DNA from: Pseudomonas kermanshahensis
GTDB taxonomy: Bacteria > Pseudomonadota > Gammaproteobacteria > Pseudomonadales > Pseudomonadaceae
Direction of reading: 5' to 3'
DNA length: 64,000 nt
NCBI RefSeq assembly: GCF_014269205.2
Contig: NZ_JABWRY020000001.1
Span: 2,728,001-2,792,000 of the forward strand
Shown: one piece after another, positions 16,401 through 25,095 of the stretch
Layout: each line of letters begins with the position of its first letter
Position numbering within the stretch: the stretch's first letter is position 1
Notes under the pieces: generated by a model
Databases searched by the model: none
Told to the model about the DNA's origin: nothing
Seen by the model: the letters and a program-made list of their open reading frames with translations, nothing else
Position numbers and translations under genes: made by a program

Positions 16401-17642
16401 TCAGGCCAGGCGTTCGACCTGCGCCGGCGTACGCCGCATCAGCACCTTGCCGTTGCGCACCGACACCAGCGCATGCCCCTGGCTGCGCACCATCTCGTAA
16501 TCATCCGGCGCCGACAGCAGCAGCAGGTTCGCCGGCCGCCCCACCTCGATGCCATAACGCTCCCCCAGGTTGAGCGTGCGGGCGCTGTTGTCGGTGATCA
16601 GGTCCAGGCAGCGTTGCAAGTCTTCGTAGCCGAGCATGTGGCAGATGTGCAGCCCGGCTTCAAGAATGCGCAAGATGTTGCCATTGCCCAACGGGTACCA
16701 CGGGTCGACGATCGAGTCCTGGCCAAAGCACACGTTCATGCCCGCCCGGTCGATCTCCGCCACGCGGGTCACGCCGCGGCGCTTGGGGTAGCTGTCGAAG
16801 CGCCCTTGCAGGTGAATGCTCTCGGTCGGGCACGAGACGAAGTTGATGCCCGACAACTTGAGCAAACGGAACAGCTTGTAGCAGTAGGCGTTGTCGTAGG
16901 AGCCCATGGCCACGGTATGGCTGGCCGTGACCCGGGCGCCCATGTCGCGCACCCGCGCTTCTTCGGCCAGCACTTCGAGAAAGCGCGACTGCGGGTCGTC
17001 GGTTTCGTCGCAGTGCACGTCCACCAGGCAGCCGGTTCGCTCGGCCAGGTCCATCAGGAACTTGACCGACGACACGCCCTGGTCGCGGGTGTTTTCGAAA
17101 TGCGGAATACCGCCGACCACGTCGGCGCCGATGGCCACGGCTTCGGTCATCAGCGCCCGCCCGTTGGCATACGACTCGATGCCCTCCTGCGGGAAGGCGA
17201 CGATCTGCAGGTCGACCAAATGGCGCACCTCCTCACGCACTTCGACCATGGCCTTAAGGGCAGTGAGCTTGGGGTCGGTGACGTCGACATGGGTGCGCAC
17301 ATGCTGGATACCGTGGTCCACCAGCATGTTGATGGTCTTCTTGGCGCGGCCCTTGATGTCTTCGTGGGTGGTGATTTCCTTGCGCTCGGCCCAGCGTTCG
17401 ATGCCTTCGAACAACGTGCCGCTCATGTTCCACTTCGGCTCGCCGGCCGTCAGGGTGGCATCCAGGTGAATGTGCGGCTCGACAAAGGGAGCAACCACCA
17501 GGTTCTGTTTGGCATCCAGGTCATCAGCGCCGCCTGGCGCCACCGGGTCGCCCTGTGGCGTGATGCTGGCGATGCGGTCACCGTTCAGTTCGATGCGAAA
17601 CAGGCCAGCCTTGCCTCGCAGTTTTGCGTTGATGATGTTCAT
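16401..17642 (-). CDS. codA: Cytosine deaminase
   Basis: A 413-residue amidohydrolase converting cytosine to uracil and ammonia, pyrimidine salvage in the cytoplasm. The metal-binding motif FVEPHIHLDATL is near residue 55, then HVDVTDP, DVHCDETDDPQ (catalytic Glu), ASHTVAMGSYDN and NVCFGQDSIVDPWYPLG, which matches E. coli CodA closely. It is last in a codB-regulator-codA unit, starting 5 bases downstream of the regulator's stop codon, and is followed by a strong terminator. Confidence 0.95.
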   Translation of the reverse strand: MNIINAKLRGKAGLFRIELNGDRIASITPQGDPVAPGGADDLDAKQNLVVAPFVEPHIHLDATLTAGEPKWNMSGTLFEGIERWAERKEITTHEDIKGRAKKTINMLVDHGIQHVRTHVDVTDPKLTALKAMVEVREEVRHLVDLQIVAFPQEGIESYANGRALMTEAVAIGADVVGGIPHFENTRDQGVSSVKFLMDLAERTGCLVDVHCDETDDPQSRFLEVLAEEARVRDMGARVTASHTVAMGSYDNAYCYKLFRLLKLSGINFVSCPTESIHLQGRFDSYPKRRGVTRVAEIDRAGMNVCFGQDSIVDPWYPLGNGNILRILEAGLHICHMLGYEDLQRCLDLITDNSARTLNLGERYGIEVGRPANLLLLSAPDDYEMVRSQGHALVSVRNGKVLMRRTPAQVERLA

Positions 17643-17646
17643 GGCG

Positions 17647-18864
17647 TTACTCCTTGCCTTGGGCTTCGGTCATGCGCCACACCAGCATGGCGACCGAAGC
17701 ATTCATACGGAAAAGCGGGTCGTCCAGCGACTGCCCACTCAGGTGTTCGATGCGTTGAATGCGCTGATTGATGGTATTGCGGTGCAGCCCCAGGCGTTGC
17801 GCGGCTTTCAGGCCGTTGCCGTTTTCCTTGAGCAGGGCATCAAGGGTATGCACCAGTGTATTCGGGTGCTTGCGGCCGGGCGCGATCAGCGGCCCTAGTG
17901 TCTGGGCGACGAAGTCGTCGATCAACGACCGATCGACGATCCCTTGCAGCAGGCGCAGCACGCCCAGCTCGCTGAAATCGCAATAGCCATTGGCGGGACG
18001 CAGGTTTTGCGCCACTTCCAGGGCCTGGCGGGCCTCGTTGAGCGCGCGGCGGTAGTGCGCGCAATCTTCCGCGAGGCTCGACAGCCCCATATAGAGGCCC
18101 AACTCCCCTGCCACGCCCGCCAATTGCCGGTGCAGCGCGGCCAGCGTAGCAGGCAAGCCCGGTGCATCGGGCAGCAACAGTACGAACAGGTCACCCGGCA
18201 AGTGGGCCGTCACGCTGCCCGGCCGGCTGCGGCACCAGGCCTCCAGCTGGTCTTCAAGGGCTTGGCGAATGCCTTGCCACAAGCGCTCGCCTTGGGCCAG
18301 CCCATGGCGCTCGAATACGCCATCGACGCCCGACAAACGCAGCGCCAGCAGGCGTCGCGGCTCGTCCAGCGCCAGGGCCAGGTGCGTTGCCCGTTGCCGG
18401 GCGATGGCCAGGCTTGGGTAGTCGCCGGTCAACAGCTGCCCGAGGATGTCGTTGCGCGAGCGGCGCACCTGGGTCATCTGCACCAGGGCCGTGCCGATCA
18501 GGTGGGTGACCACGACCATTTTCAGCGCATAGGGCTGCTCAATCAACGGCAAGCCCAGTTGCTCGGCGCGGGCAACCACCGCTGGCGGGATTGCCTGGAT
18601 GAAAGTGCCGCCAGTGAGGATCACCAAGCCGGCAATACCCTCGGCCTCGCCGTCTTCCACCAGGCTCAGCAGGTTGGCCTCGCCACGCGGGTGGTTGATG
18701 CCGGTGACGAACACCAGTTCGCCGCCCATCACCCACTCGGCGATGCCCTCGTTCTCTGCGACGTAAGGCCAGCGCACCCGACGCTGCAGGTTGCGTGCGC
18801 CTGCGCGCACGGTCATCTCCTGCAAGCCAGGCAGGTGCAGAATGTCTTCCAGTGCCAGGCTCAC
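17647..18864 (-). CDS. PucR-type transcriptional regulator within the cod operon
   Basis: A 405-residue regulator with an N-terminal purine-catabolism sensor (LEDILHLPGLQEMTVRAGARNL, GGELVFVTGIN, GLVILTGGTFIQAIPP) and a C-terminal helix-turn-helix of the PucR/CdaR type (LKAAQRLGLHRNTINQRIQRIEHLSG). PucR regulates purine and related nitrogen-compound degradation in Bacillus. Here it sits between codB and codA and its start overlaps codB by 4 bases, so it should respond to cytosine or a related base and control its own operon (inference). Confidence 0.88.
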   Translation of the reverse strand: MSLALEDILHLPGLQEMTVRAGARNLQRRVRWPYVAENEGIAEWVMGGELVFVTGINHPRGEANLLSLVEDGEAEGIAGLVILTGGTFIQAIPPAVVARAEQLGLPLIEQPYALKMVVVTHLIGTALVQMTQVRRSRNDILGQLLTGDYPSLAIARQRATHLALALDEPRRLLALRLSGVDGVFERHGLAQGERLWQGIRQALEDQLEAWCRSRPGSVTAHLPGDLFVLLLPDAPGLPATLAALHRQLAGVAGELGLYMGLSSLAEDCAHYRRALNEARQALEVAQNLRPANGYCDFSELGVLRLLQGIVDRSLIDDFVAQTLGPLIAPGRKHPNTLVHTLDALLKENGNGLKAAQRLGLHRNTINQRIQRIEHLSGQSLDDPLFRMNASVAMLVWRMTEAQGKE

Positions 18865-20126
18865 GGCTCGACACCGGCCTCGCCCACCACCCGGCGCCGG
18901 CCGCTCAGTTCAAGCAAGAGGATGTAGCACAGCGCCGAGGCAGCAATACCTACCAACGGCGCAACCCAGGGCGAGGCATACGCCAGTACCGCGCCGACGG
19001 CATAGGCACAAAGCCCCCTCAGGTTGTAACGCGGCAGGGTGGCTGTGGCCAATGCGGGATACTGGCCACGGTGGCGATACCAGAAATCGGCCATGATCAC
19101 CCCACCTACTGGCGGGATGACCGACCCCAACAGCACAAAAAACGGAATCAGCAATTCGTACATGCCGCCGATCGCCAGCACAATGCCCACCCCTGCCGCC
19201 ACCAGCGTCGCGGTCCGCCGCCGCTCACTGCGCAGCAGGTGGCAGGCAGCTGCCGACACGTTGTAGATGGTCGGGCCCTGGATGGTCCAAAGGTTCAGGC
19301 AGAGCATCACCACCGCCGCGAACGACAGGCCCTGCAGCATCATCACCTCGACGATGTCGGCCTGCTGATACACCATCGCGCACCAGGCACCGGCAACCAC
19401 CATCAGGCCGTTGCCCAGCAGAAACGCAACGATGCTGGCAACCACCGCCACCCGCCCGCTGCGTGCCAGGCGTGTCCAGTTGGTGGCCTGGGTGGCGCCA
19501 CTGGCGAAGGTGCCGAAAACCATGGTCACGGCCGCCGAAAAAGTCATGGTCTCGTGTGGCACCACCGCGGCAAGGCCAGCAAAGCCACCGGCATCGTGGG
19601 TGGCGATGTACATCGACACCAGCAACAGCACGAACATCAAGGGCACTGATACCCGCGACAACAGGTCCAGCCCTTTGAAGCCGATAATGGCCGTAATACT
19701 GAAGCCCAGGCCGAACAGCACCATCAGCGGCACAGTGAAGCCGCTCGCCAGGCCCAACAATTTGACCAGCACGATCGCCACGGTCGCGGTGCCCCAGGCG
19801 TACCAGCCCAGTTCAGCGAACCCCAGCAAGAAGTCGGAGAGTCGGCTGCCCGCTTCACCGAAGCAGAAGCGGCCCATCAACACGGTGTTCAGCCCACTGC
19901 GTGACGCGATGAACGCGAGGGTTGCGGCGTATAACGCCAACAGCGTGTTGCCGACCGTGGCAACCCACAGCATGTCGACGAAGTTGAAGGCCATGCCCAA
20001 TTTGCCACCGGCGAACATCGTGCCAGTGAAGAACGTGAAACTGAACAGCACCATGGCTATCGGTAGCAGGCCCTTGCGGGACGACTGCGGGGCTTCGCAA
20101 AGCGGGAATTCGGTTGGTGAGCTCAT
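18861..20126 (-). CDS. codB: Cytosine permease
   Basis: A 421-residue NCS1-family permease with about 12 transmembrane helices, importing cytosine. I start it at MSSPTEFPLCEAPQSSRKG, with GGAG about 10 bases upstream; an upstream extension to 20393 is not family-like. FTFFTGTMFAGGKLGMAF, ASGATQATNWTRLARSGRV and SVIPPVGGVIMADFWYRHR are characteristic of CodB. It is the first gene of a three-gene unit with a PucR-type regulator and codA. Confidence 0.92.
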   Translation of the reverse strand: MSSPTEFPLCEAPQSSRKGLLPIAMVLFSFTFFTGTMFAGGKLGMAFNFVDMLWVATVGNTLLALYAATLAFIASRSGLNTVLMGRFCFGEAGSRLSDFLLGFAELGWYAWGTATVAIVLVKLLGLASGFTVPLMVLFGLGFSITAIIGFKGLDLLSRVSVPLMFVLLLVSMYIATHDAGGFAGLAAVVPHETMTFSAAVTMVFGTFASGATQATNWTRLARSGRVAVVASIVAFLLGNGLMVVAGAWCAMVYQQADIVEVMMLQGLSFAAVVMLCLNLWTIQGPTIYNVSAAACHLLRSERRRTATLVAAGVGIVLAIGGMYELLIPFFVLLGSVIPPVGGVIMADFWYRHRGQYPALATATLPRYNLRGLCAYAVGAVLAYASPWVAPLVGIAASALCYILLLELSGRRRVVGEAGVEP

Positions 20127-20627
20127 TGCACGGGGCTCCGGGTGGTAGACGGGAGCAGGAAGAGCAATATGCGGGCCGGTTTTACAAGGGATGGAAACCG
20201 AAGCGCAACGGGCGAACAGCACAGACAATACTGTGCACTCTGCACATTTAAGCATCGAATGAGTCGAGATGATGTGTGCCAGCTGCCTTGATTTGAGGCA
20301 TTTACGCACCAAAGGTGAACAGCGTTGAGTAGTTTTCACCCATGCTTCAGCCAGGGCTTTGCCCGTAAGGCCCCGCGTCACGGGCAAGCACACGCCTTAC
20401 ATGCATTATTCAAATATCATCGCTATTTTTTATTCGTAAAAATAATAATAAAAATAGATCAAAACAGTATTTCTTCCCGCCCCTACCCCCTTGCTACAGT
20501 CCCTTCAGACCCGACCCCTCGCATGGTGGAGGCCCCGATTCATCCCCCTGCGAGCCCTGCCCTTGAAACGGCGGACATGGCAGAACGGATGATCGGCAAA
20601 CGATCATTTCCTCCGTGAGGTACTGCC
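20127..20627. other. Divergent intergenic region between codB and the scavenging cluster
   Basis: Five hundred bases with no convincing gene. It must hold promoters for both codB and the divergent aldolase gene. Two inverted repeats could be operators: TGCCT/AGGCA at 20284-20300 and TTGCCCGT/ACGGGCAA at 20359-20387. A strongly AT-rich stretch follows at about 20401-20470, unusual for this genome and a possible binding zone for MvaT-type silencers. I cannot assign a -10/-35 pair with confidence. Confidence 0.5.
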
Positions 20628-21452
20628 ATGAGCCAACCTGCTGCGCGCCACAGTGTCGCCCGCCTGCCCAACCTCGACCATCGCCTGCAAATCACCGCTG
20701 CGCCCACGTTAAGCGACCCGCTCGCCGAGCGCCTGCACCGCAAGCAGCGCCTTGCAGCGTCCTATCGGCTGTTCGCCGAACTGGGCTTTGAAGTAGGCCT
20801 GGCCGGCCATTTTACGGCACGCGACCCGATCGAGACCGACCACTACTGGATCAACCCTCTAGGGGTGCCGTTCTCGCACATCCGCACCCGTGACCTGCTG
20901 CGGGTAAACGGCGAAGGCCAGGTGGTCGAAGGTGACGGCCTGCTTAATACCAGCGCCCTTGAGCTGCATTACGCGTTGCAACGCGCCCGGCCTGACGTGG
21001 TGGGTATTGCGCACCTGCATGGCTTCCATGGGCGGGTCTGGTCAGCGCTGGGGCGCTTGTTCCAGCCAATCACTGCAGAGTCGTCTGCCTTCGCCGGTGA
21101 GCAGGTGCTGTTCGACCGCCACGCCCTGCGCACGCCGGAAGGCGGCCTGCTGCAAAACCGCGACCAAGTGGCACAAGCCTTCGTCGAAACCTTCGCCGAC
21201 AACAACCTGCTGGTCTGGCAGAACCACGGCCTGTGGACCACGGGCCAGACTGTGGAAAGCGCCGCCTGGCGCTTCATCCTCGCCGACGACAGCGCCCGCG
21301 CCCACCTGCTGGCTTACGCTGCCGGCCAACCGCGTATCCCGGACCTTGACGAAGCCCAAGTCGACCCTGCCCAGCGCGAGCTGTTCGGTTGGCTAAACTT
21401 CCTGCCGCTGTGGGACCGCATCGTCCAGCAACAACCCGACCTGTTGGACTGA
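20628..21452 (+). CDS. Class II aldolase/adducin-domain protein
   Basis: A 274-residue protein with one class II aldolase/adducin domain (about residues 40-250). Visible family features: LAGHFTARDP, INPLGVPFSHIRTRDLL, the metal-binding HLHGFHGRVWSAL and the later His of LVWQNHGLW. Such enzymes cleave or epimerise sugar-phosphate-like or hydroxy-acid compounds, but many are uncharacterised. It is the first gene of the 20.6-31.5 kb scavenging cluster, ending 10 bases before a substrate-binding protein gene, so it probably acts on something released from the imported compound. Substrate unknown. Confidence 0.85.
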   Translation: MSQPAARHSVARLPNLDHRLQITAAPTLSDPLAERLHRKQRLAASYRLFAELGFEVGLAGHFTARDPIETDHYWINPLGVPFSHIRTRDLLRVNGEGQVVEGDGLLNTSALELHYALQRARPDVVGIAHLHGFHGRVWSALGRLFQPITAESSAFAGEQVLFDRHALRTPEGGLLQNRDQVAQAFVETFADNNLLVWQNHGLWTTGQTVESAAWRFILADDSARAHLLAYAAGQPRIPDLDEAQVDPAQRELFGWLNFLPLWDRIVQQQPDLLD

Positions 21453-21462
21453 GGCGCACCCC

Positions 21463-22431
21463 ATGGCAATCAGCATCAGCCGCCGCACCTTGCTACGCCA
21501 CAGCGCCATTGCCGGGCTGGCCGTAGGCTTGGCCCCCGCCCTGGTACGCGCCAATGAAGCCTTGCGGGTTTGGCGCTACAAGGGCCAGGCCGCGAGTTTT
21601 CTCGCCGACGCGGGGCAAGCGCAAACACCCTACCCGCTGCACTGGGTAGACGTGCCCGGGGGCGCCATGGTGCTGGAGGCCTTTGCCAGCAACAGCCTCG
21701 ACTACGCCTTCATGAGCCCGGTGCTACCCCTGTTCGCCAGCGTGGCCGGTAACCCGCTGGTGTTGATCGCCAGCTACCAAGGCGAGCAGAACCGCAGCAG
21801 TGTGATCGTCAAACGCAGCAGCGGCATCGCCTCCATCGCTGACCTCAAGGGCAAGCGCGTGAGCTTCGTCCGCGCCACCGACACCCACTACCTGATGCTC
21901 AACCTGCTGCGCGACAACGGCCTGACCCTTGCCGATATCCAGGCCAGGCCCATGCCTGCCCGGGATGCGCTGGTGGCATTTCAAAACGGCCACCTGGACG
22001 CCATCGTCGCCGGCGGTATCGGTGCCCTGCAAGCGCAGACGGCCATGGATGGCATGGCGCTGGCCGACGCCAGCCCCTATCACTGCGGCAACTACCTGAT
22101 TGCAACCACCGCCCAGGCGTTGCAGCAGCCGGGCAAACAGGCCGCCATTCGCGACTTTTTGCAGCGCGAAAAAGCCACTTGGGACTGGGTCGAGCACAAC
22201 CCCCATGAATGGGCTGCACGTAACCATGCCCTTACCGGGATTTCCAGCGACCTCTATTTGCAACAGTTCGCGCAACGTCAGCAGCCCTGTCGGCTATTGC
22301 CCGTCAGCGAGGCAGACATCGTTGCCCAGCAACACATCGCCGACCTGTTCCACGACAGTGGGTTGATTCGCCAGGCACTGGATGTGCGGGGCTTCTGGGA
22401 CGACCGCTTCACCCCCTTGCTCAGCGGCTAG
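21463..22431 (+). CDS. Tat-exported SsuA/NMT1-like substrate-binding protein
   Basis: A 322-residue periplasmic binding protein with a twin-arginine signal (SRRTLLRHSAIAGLAVGLAP). The mature part has the layout of aliphatic-sulfonate/taurine/nitrate binding proteins: LRVWRYKGQ, GGAMVLEAFASNSLDYAFM, SSGIASIADLKGKRVSFV, and PARDALVAFQNGHLDAIVAG. Family members deliver sulfonates or related compounds to ABC permeases, but no matching SsuB/SsuC genes adjoin it; the downstream ABC genes are oligopeptide-type. It may be an accessory receptor for the same substrate. Confidence 0.85.
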   Translation: MAISISRRTLLRHSAIAGLAVGLAPALVRANEALRVWRYKGQAASFLADAGQAQTPYPLHWVDVPGGAMVLEAFASNSLDYAFMSPVLPLFASVAGNPLVLIASYQGEQNRSSVIVKRSSGIASIADLKGKRVSFVRATDTHYLMLNLLRDNGLTLADIQARPMPARDALVAFQNGHLDAIVAGGIGALQAQTAMDGMALADASPYHCGNYLIATTAQALQQPGKQAAIRDFLQREKATWDWVEHNPHEWAARNHALTGISSDLYLQQFAQRQQPCRLLPVSEADIVAQQHIADLFHDSGLIRQALDVRGFWDDRFTPLLSG

Positions 22432-22606
22432 AGACCCGCGCGGCACCCCGCACCGGCGCGCGCCGGACGATTCACAGGCACCTAGCCACGGGAGCAACGG
22501 ACCTCCTGCGGGCCAGGCTGCGCCTGCACTGCGTGAAACACCTTATGAGAGCCCGTTCGATCGCACATCCAGGGCCTGATCTGCCAATCGAACCCAAGGA
22601 ACAGTC

Positions 22607-25045
22607 ATGAAGTCTGTGTTTACCTCTTTAACGCTGGCACCCGCCGTATTCGCTGGCTACCTGCTCACCCCCCTGGCCATGGCAGCGGAGGATGATGCCG
22701 CCCTCGACACGGTGATCGTCACCGGCTCGCGGGGCAGCGAAGTGCGTACCGTCACCAGCAGCCCGGCACCGATCGACGTCATCGACAGCAAGCAACTGGA
22801 GCAAACCGGCGAGTCCAGCCTGCGCGGTGCCCTGCAGAAAACGCTGCCATCGTTTTCCCAGCGCCCTTCCGGTTCGTCCAATGACAGCATCGCCCGCCCC
22901 TATAGCTTGCGCGGGCTTAATGGCTCCAACGTACTGGTGCTGGTCAACGGCAAGCGCCGCCACAACAGCGCAGTGATCAACCTCGACTCCACCGCCGCCT
23001 ACGGGACCAACCCGGTGGACCTGGACATGATCCCCATCAGTGCCATCGACCACGTCGAAGTACTGCGCGACGGCGCCTCGGCGCAGTACGGCTCCGACGC
23101 CATCGCCGGGGTGATCAACATCATCCTCAAGCAGCGCGACAACGGCGGATCGGCCAGCACCCAGTACGGCCAATACTATGAGGACGGCGACGGCGGTAAC
23201 CTGCGCCAAACCCTCAACCAGGGCCTGGCCCTGGGCGACAACGGCGGCTTCTTAAACTATGCGTTGGACGCCAAGTCGGTCCAGACCGCCACCCGCTCAC
23301 GCGCCGCCACCGGCAACCTGTATTTCGCCGGCGACCCCCGCAACGACACCGCCGACCGCGAAGTGCAAAAAAACGGCCTGCCCAAGATCAAGGCCATCAA
23401 CCTGTCGTATAACGCCGAACTGCCGGTGAGCGACGCGCTGACCCTGTATTCCTTCTCGACCTTCAGCAAGCGTGATGCCCGCGGCGGGCAAAACTACCGC
23501 CGGCCCAATTCCACCAACATCATCCCCGAGATCTACCCGGACGGCACCGCCCCCTTCTACACCCTGGAAGAAACCGACTACCAGGCAGCCGCCGGTGGCA
23601 AGGGTGAGTTCGCCGAATGGCACTGGGACCTGAGCTCCACCTTCGGCCGCGACAAAGGCCAAGCCGGTGCCGACGAGACCCTCAACGCCTCGCTCGGCCC
23701 GACCAGCCCGACCCGCTTCGACACCTATACCAATACCTTCGACCAGTGGACCAACAACCTCGACCTGACCCGCGCCTTCGAGGTTGGCTTGGCCAAGCCC
23801 TTGCAGGTTTCCTGGGGCCTGGAACACCGCCACGAACGTTACAAGACCGAGTCCGACGACCCGCTCTCGTACATCAACGGCGGCTACTTCTACCCCAGCG
23901 GCCCCTTGGCAGGCCAACCGGCAGCGGTGGGCGCCCAAGGCGCCATTACCCTGACCCCGGAAGATGAAGGCCAACTCAGCCGCAACAGCTACGCCAGCTA
24001 CCTCGACCTGGGCCTGACCCCGACGGAAAAACTCTGGCTCGGCGTGGCCGCGCGCTTCGAAAAATACGATGACAGCAGCGGCAATACCCGCAGCGGCAAG
24101 TTTTCCGCACGGTACGACTTCACCCCAACCTTTGCCCTGCGCGGCACCCTCAGCAACGGCTTTCGCGCCCCGTCGCTGTCGCAGTCGGTCTACGCCCAGA
24201 CCGCCAACCAGTACACCACCGTCGACGGTGTGGCGCAGTTCGTCGAAGCCAAGACCGTGCGGGTTGATTCGCCGTTGGCCAAAGCCCTGGGCGCCGAAGA
24301 CCTCAGCCCGGAAAAGTCACGCAACATCAGCCTCGGCCTGACCTGGCAACCCTTGCCGCAGGCCAGCGTGACCCTGGATGCCTACCAGATCGAAATCCGC
24401 GACCGCATTGCATTGACGGGCTTTCTTTATGGCAACGGCGTCGATCAGCAACTGGTCGCCAACGGCTACAAGCCAGGCTACCGCGTCAAGTACTTCACCA
24501 ACGCAGCTGACACCACCACCCGTGGCGTCGACCTGGTGGCCGACTACCGCGTCGACTATGGGCGCTTTGGCCGGGTCAAGTACGGCCTGGGGGTCAACTA
24601 CAACAAGACCATCATCGACGACATCAAGCAGACACCGGCATCGCTGCGCGCCGCAGGCAACAACCTCGAACTGTTCGACCGCGTCGCCCAGGGTTACCTG
24701 ACCGTGGCCAACCCCAAGACCAAGCTGATGCTCAGCGCCAACTGGCAGATCGAGCGCTTCACCATCAACGCCGGCCTGACCCGCTACGACAAAGTCATCG
24801 CCCGCGACGCCAACCCCGATTATGACGTGACCTACGGCGCCAAGTGGCTGACTGACCTGGAAGTCGCCTACGCCCTGACCGACCACTTCGATGTCGCCGT
24901 GGGTGCCAACAACCTGTTCGACGTGCGTGCCGACAACAACGGCTACCCCGCCGGCGATACCAATGGCTTCCCCAAGTTCGGTGCCATTTCGCCGTTCGAC
25001 CCTTACGGCGGCTTCTGGTACACGCGCATCGCCTACAACTTCTGA
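22607..25045 (+). CDS. TonB-dependent outer-membrane receptor
   Basis: An 812-residue receptor with a signal peptide (cut near AMAAEDD), a TonB-box-like LDTVIVTGSRGSEVRTV, a plug domain (LNGSNVLVLVNGKRRHN, VEVLRDGASAQYGSDAIAGVINI) and a 22-strand barrel ending in Phe (RIAYNF). It imports a scarce compound across the outer membrane with TonB energy. The surrounding genes (binding proteins, flavin monooxygenase, ABC importer) suggest an organic sulfur or similar compound rather than a siderophore (inference). AAGGAA precedes the ATG. Confidence 0.93.
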   Translation: MKSVFTSLTLAPAVFAGYLLTPLAMAAEDDAALDTVIVTGSRGSEVRTVTSSPAPIDVIDSKQLEQTGESSLRGALQKTLPSFSQRPSGSSNDSIARPYSLRGLNGSNVLVLVNGKRRHNSAVINLDSTAAYGTNPVDLDMIPISAIDHVEVLRDGASAQYGSDAIAGVINIILKQRDNGGSASTQYGQYYEDGDGGNLRQTLNQGLALGDNGGFLNYALDAKSVQTATRSRAATGNLYFAGDPRNDTADREVQKNGLPKIKAINLSYNAELPVSDALTLYSFSTFSKRDARGGQNYRRPNSTNIIPEIYPDGTAPFYTLEETDYQAAAGGKGEFAEWHWDLSSTFGRDKGQAGADETLNASLGPTSPTRFDTYTNTFDQWTNNLDLTRAFEVGLAKPLQVSWGLEHRHERYKTESDDPLSYINGGYFYPSGPLAGQPAAVGAQGAITLTPEDEGQLSRNSYASYLDLGLTPTEKLWLGVAARFEKYDDSSGNTRSGKFSARYDFTPTFALRGTLSNGFRAPSLSQSVYAQTANQYTTVDGVAQFVEAKTVRVDSPLAKALGAEDLSPEKSRNISLGLTWQPLPQASVTLDAYQIEIRDRIALTGFLYGNGVDQQLVANGYKPGYRVKYFTNAADTTTRGVDLVADYRVDYGRFGRVKYGLGVNYNKTIIDDIKQTPASLRAAGNNLELFDRVAQGYLTVANPKTKLMLSANWQIERFTINAGLTRYDKVIARDANPDYDVTYGAKWLTDLEVAYALTDHFDVAVGANNLFDVRADNNGYPAGDTNGFPKFGAISPFDPYGGFWYTRIAYNF

Positions 25046-25058
25046 CCCTACCTACACA

Positions 25059-25082
25059 GCGCCCGCCGTGTGTGGCGGGCGC
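25059..25082 (+). repeat. GC-rich hairpin between receptor and monooxygenase genes
   Basis: GCGCCCGCC (25059-25067) and GGCGGGCGC (25074-25082) form a perfect 9-bp stem with a GTGTGT loop, one base before the AGGAGA ribosome-binding site of the next gene. No T-run follows. It could limit read-through, protect the upstream mRNA end, or modulate translation of the monooxygenase. Confidence 0.6.
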
Positions 25083-25095
25083 CAGGAGAAACACC

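Noticed and set aside
16377..17771. A 464-residue plus-strand reading frame opposite codA and the regulator
   Set aside because: It is antisense to the well-supported codA, has no recognisable domain, and its composition is that expected from the shadow of a GC-rich gene.
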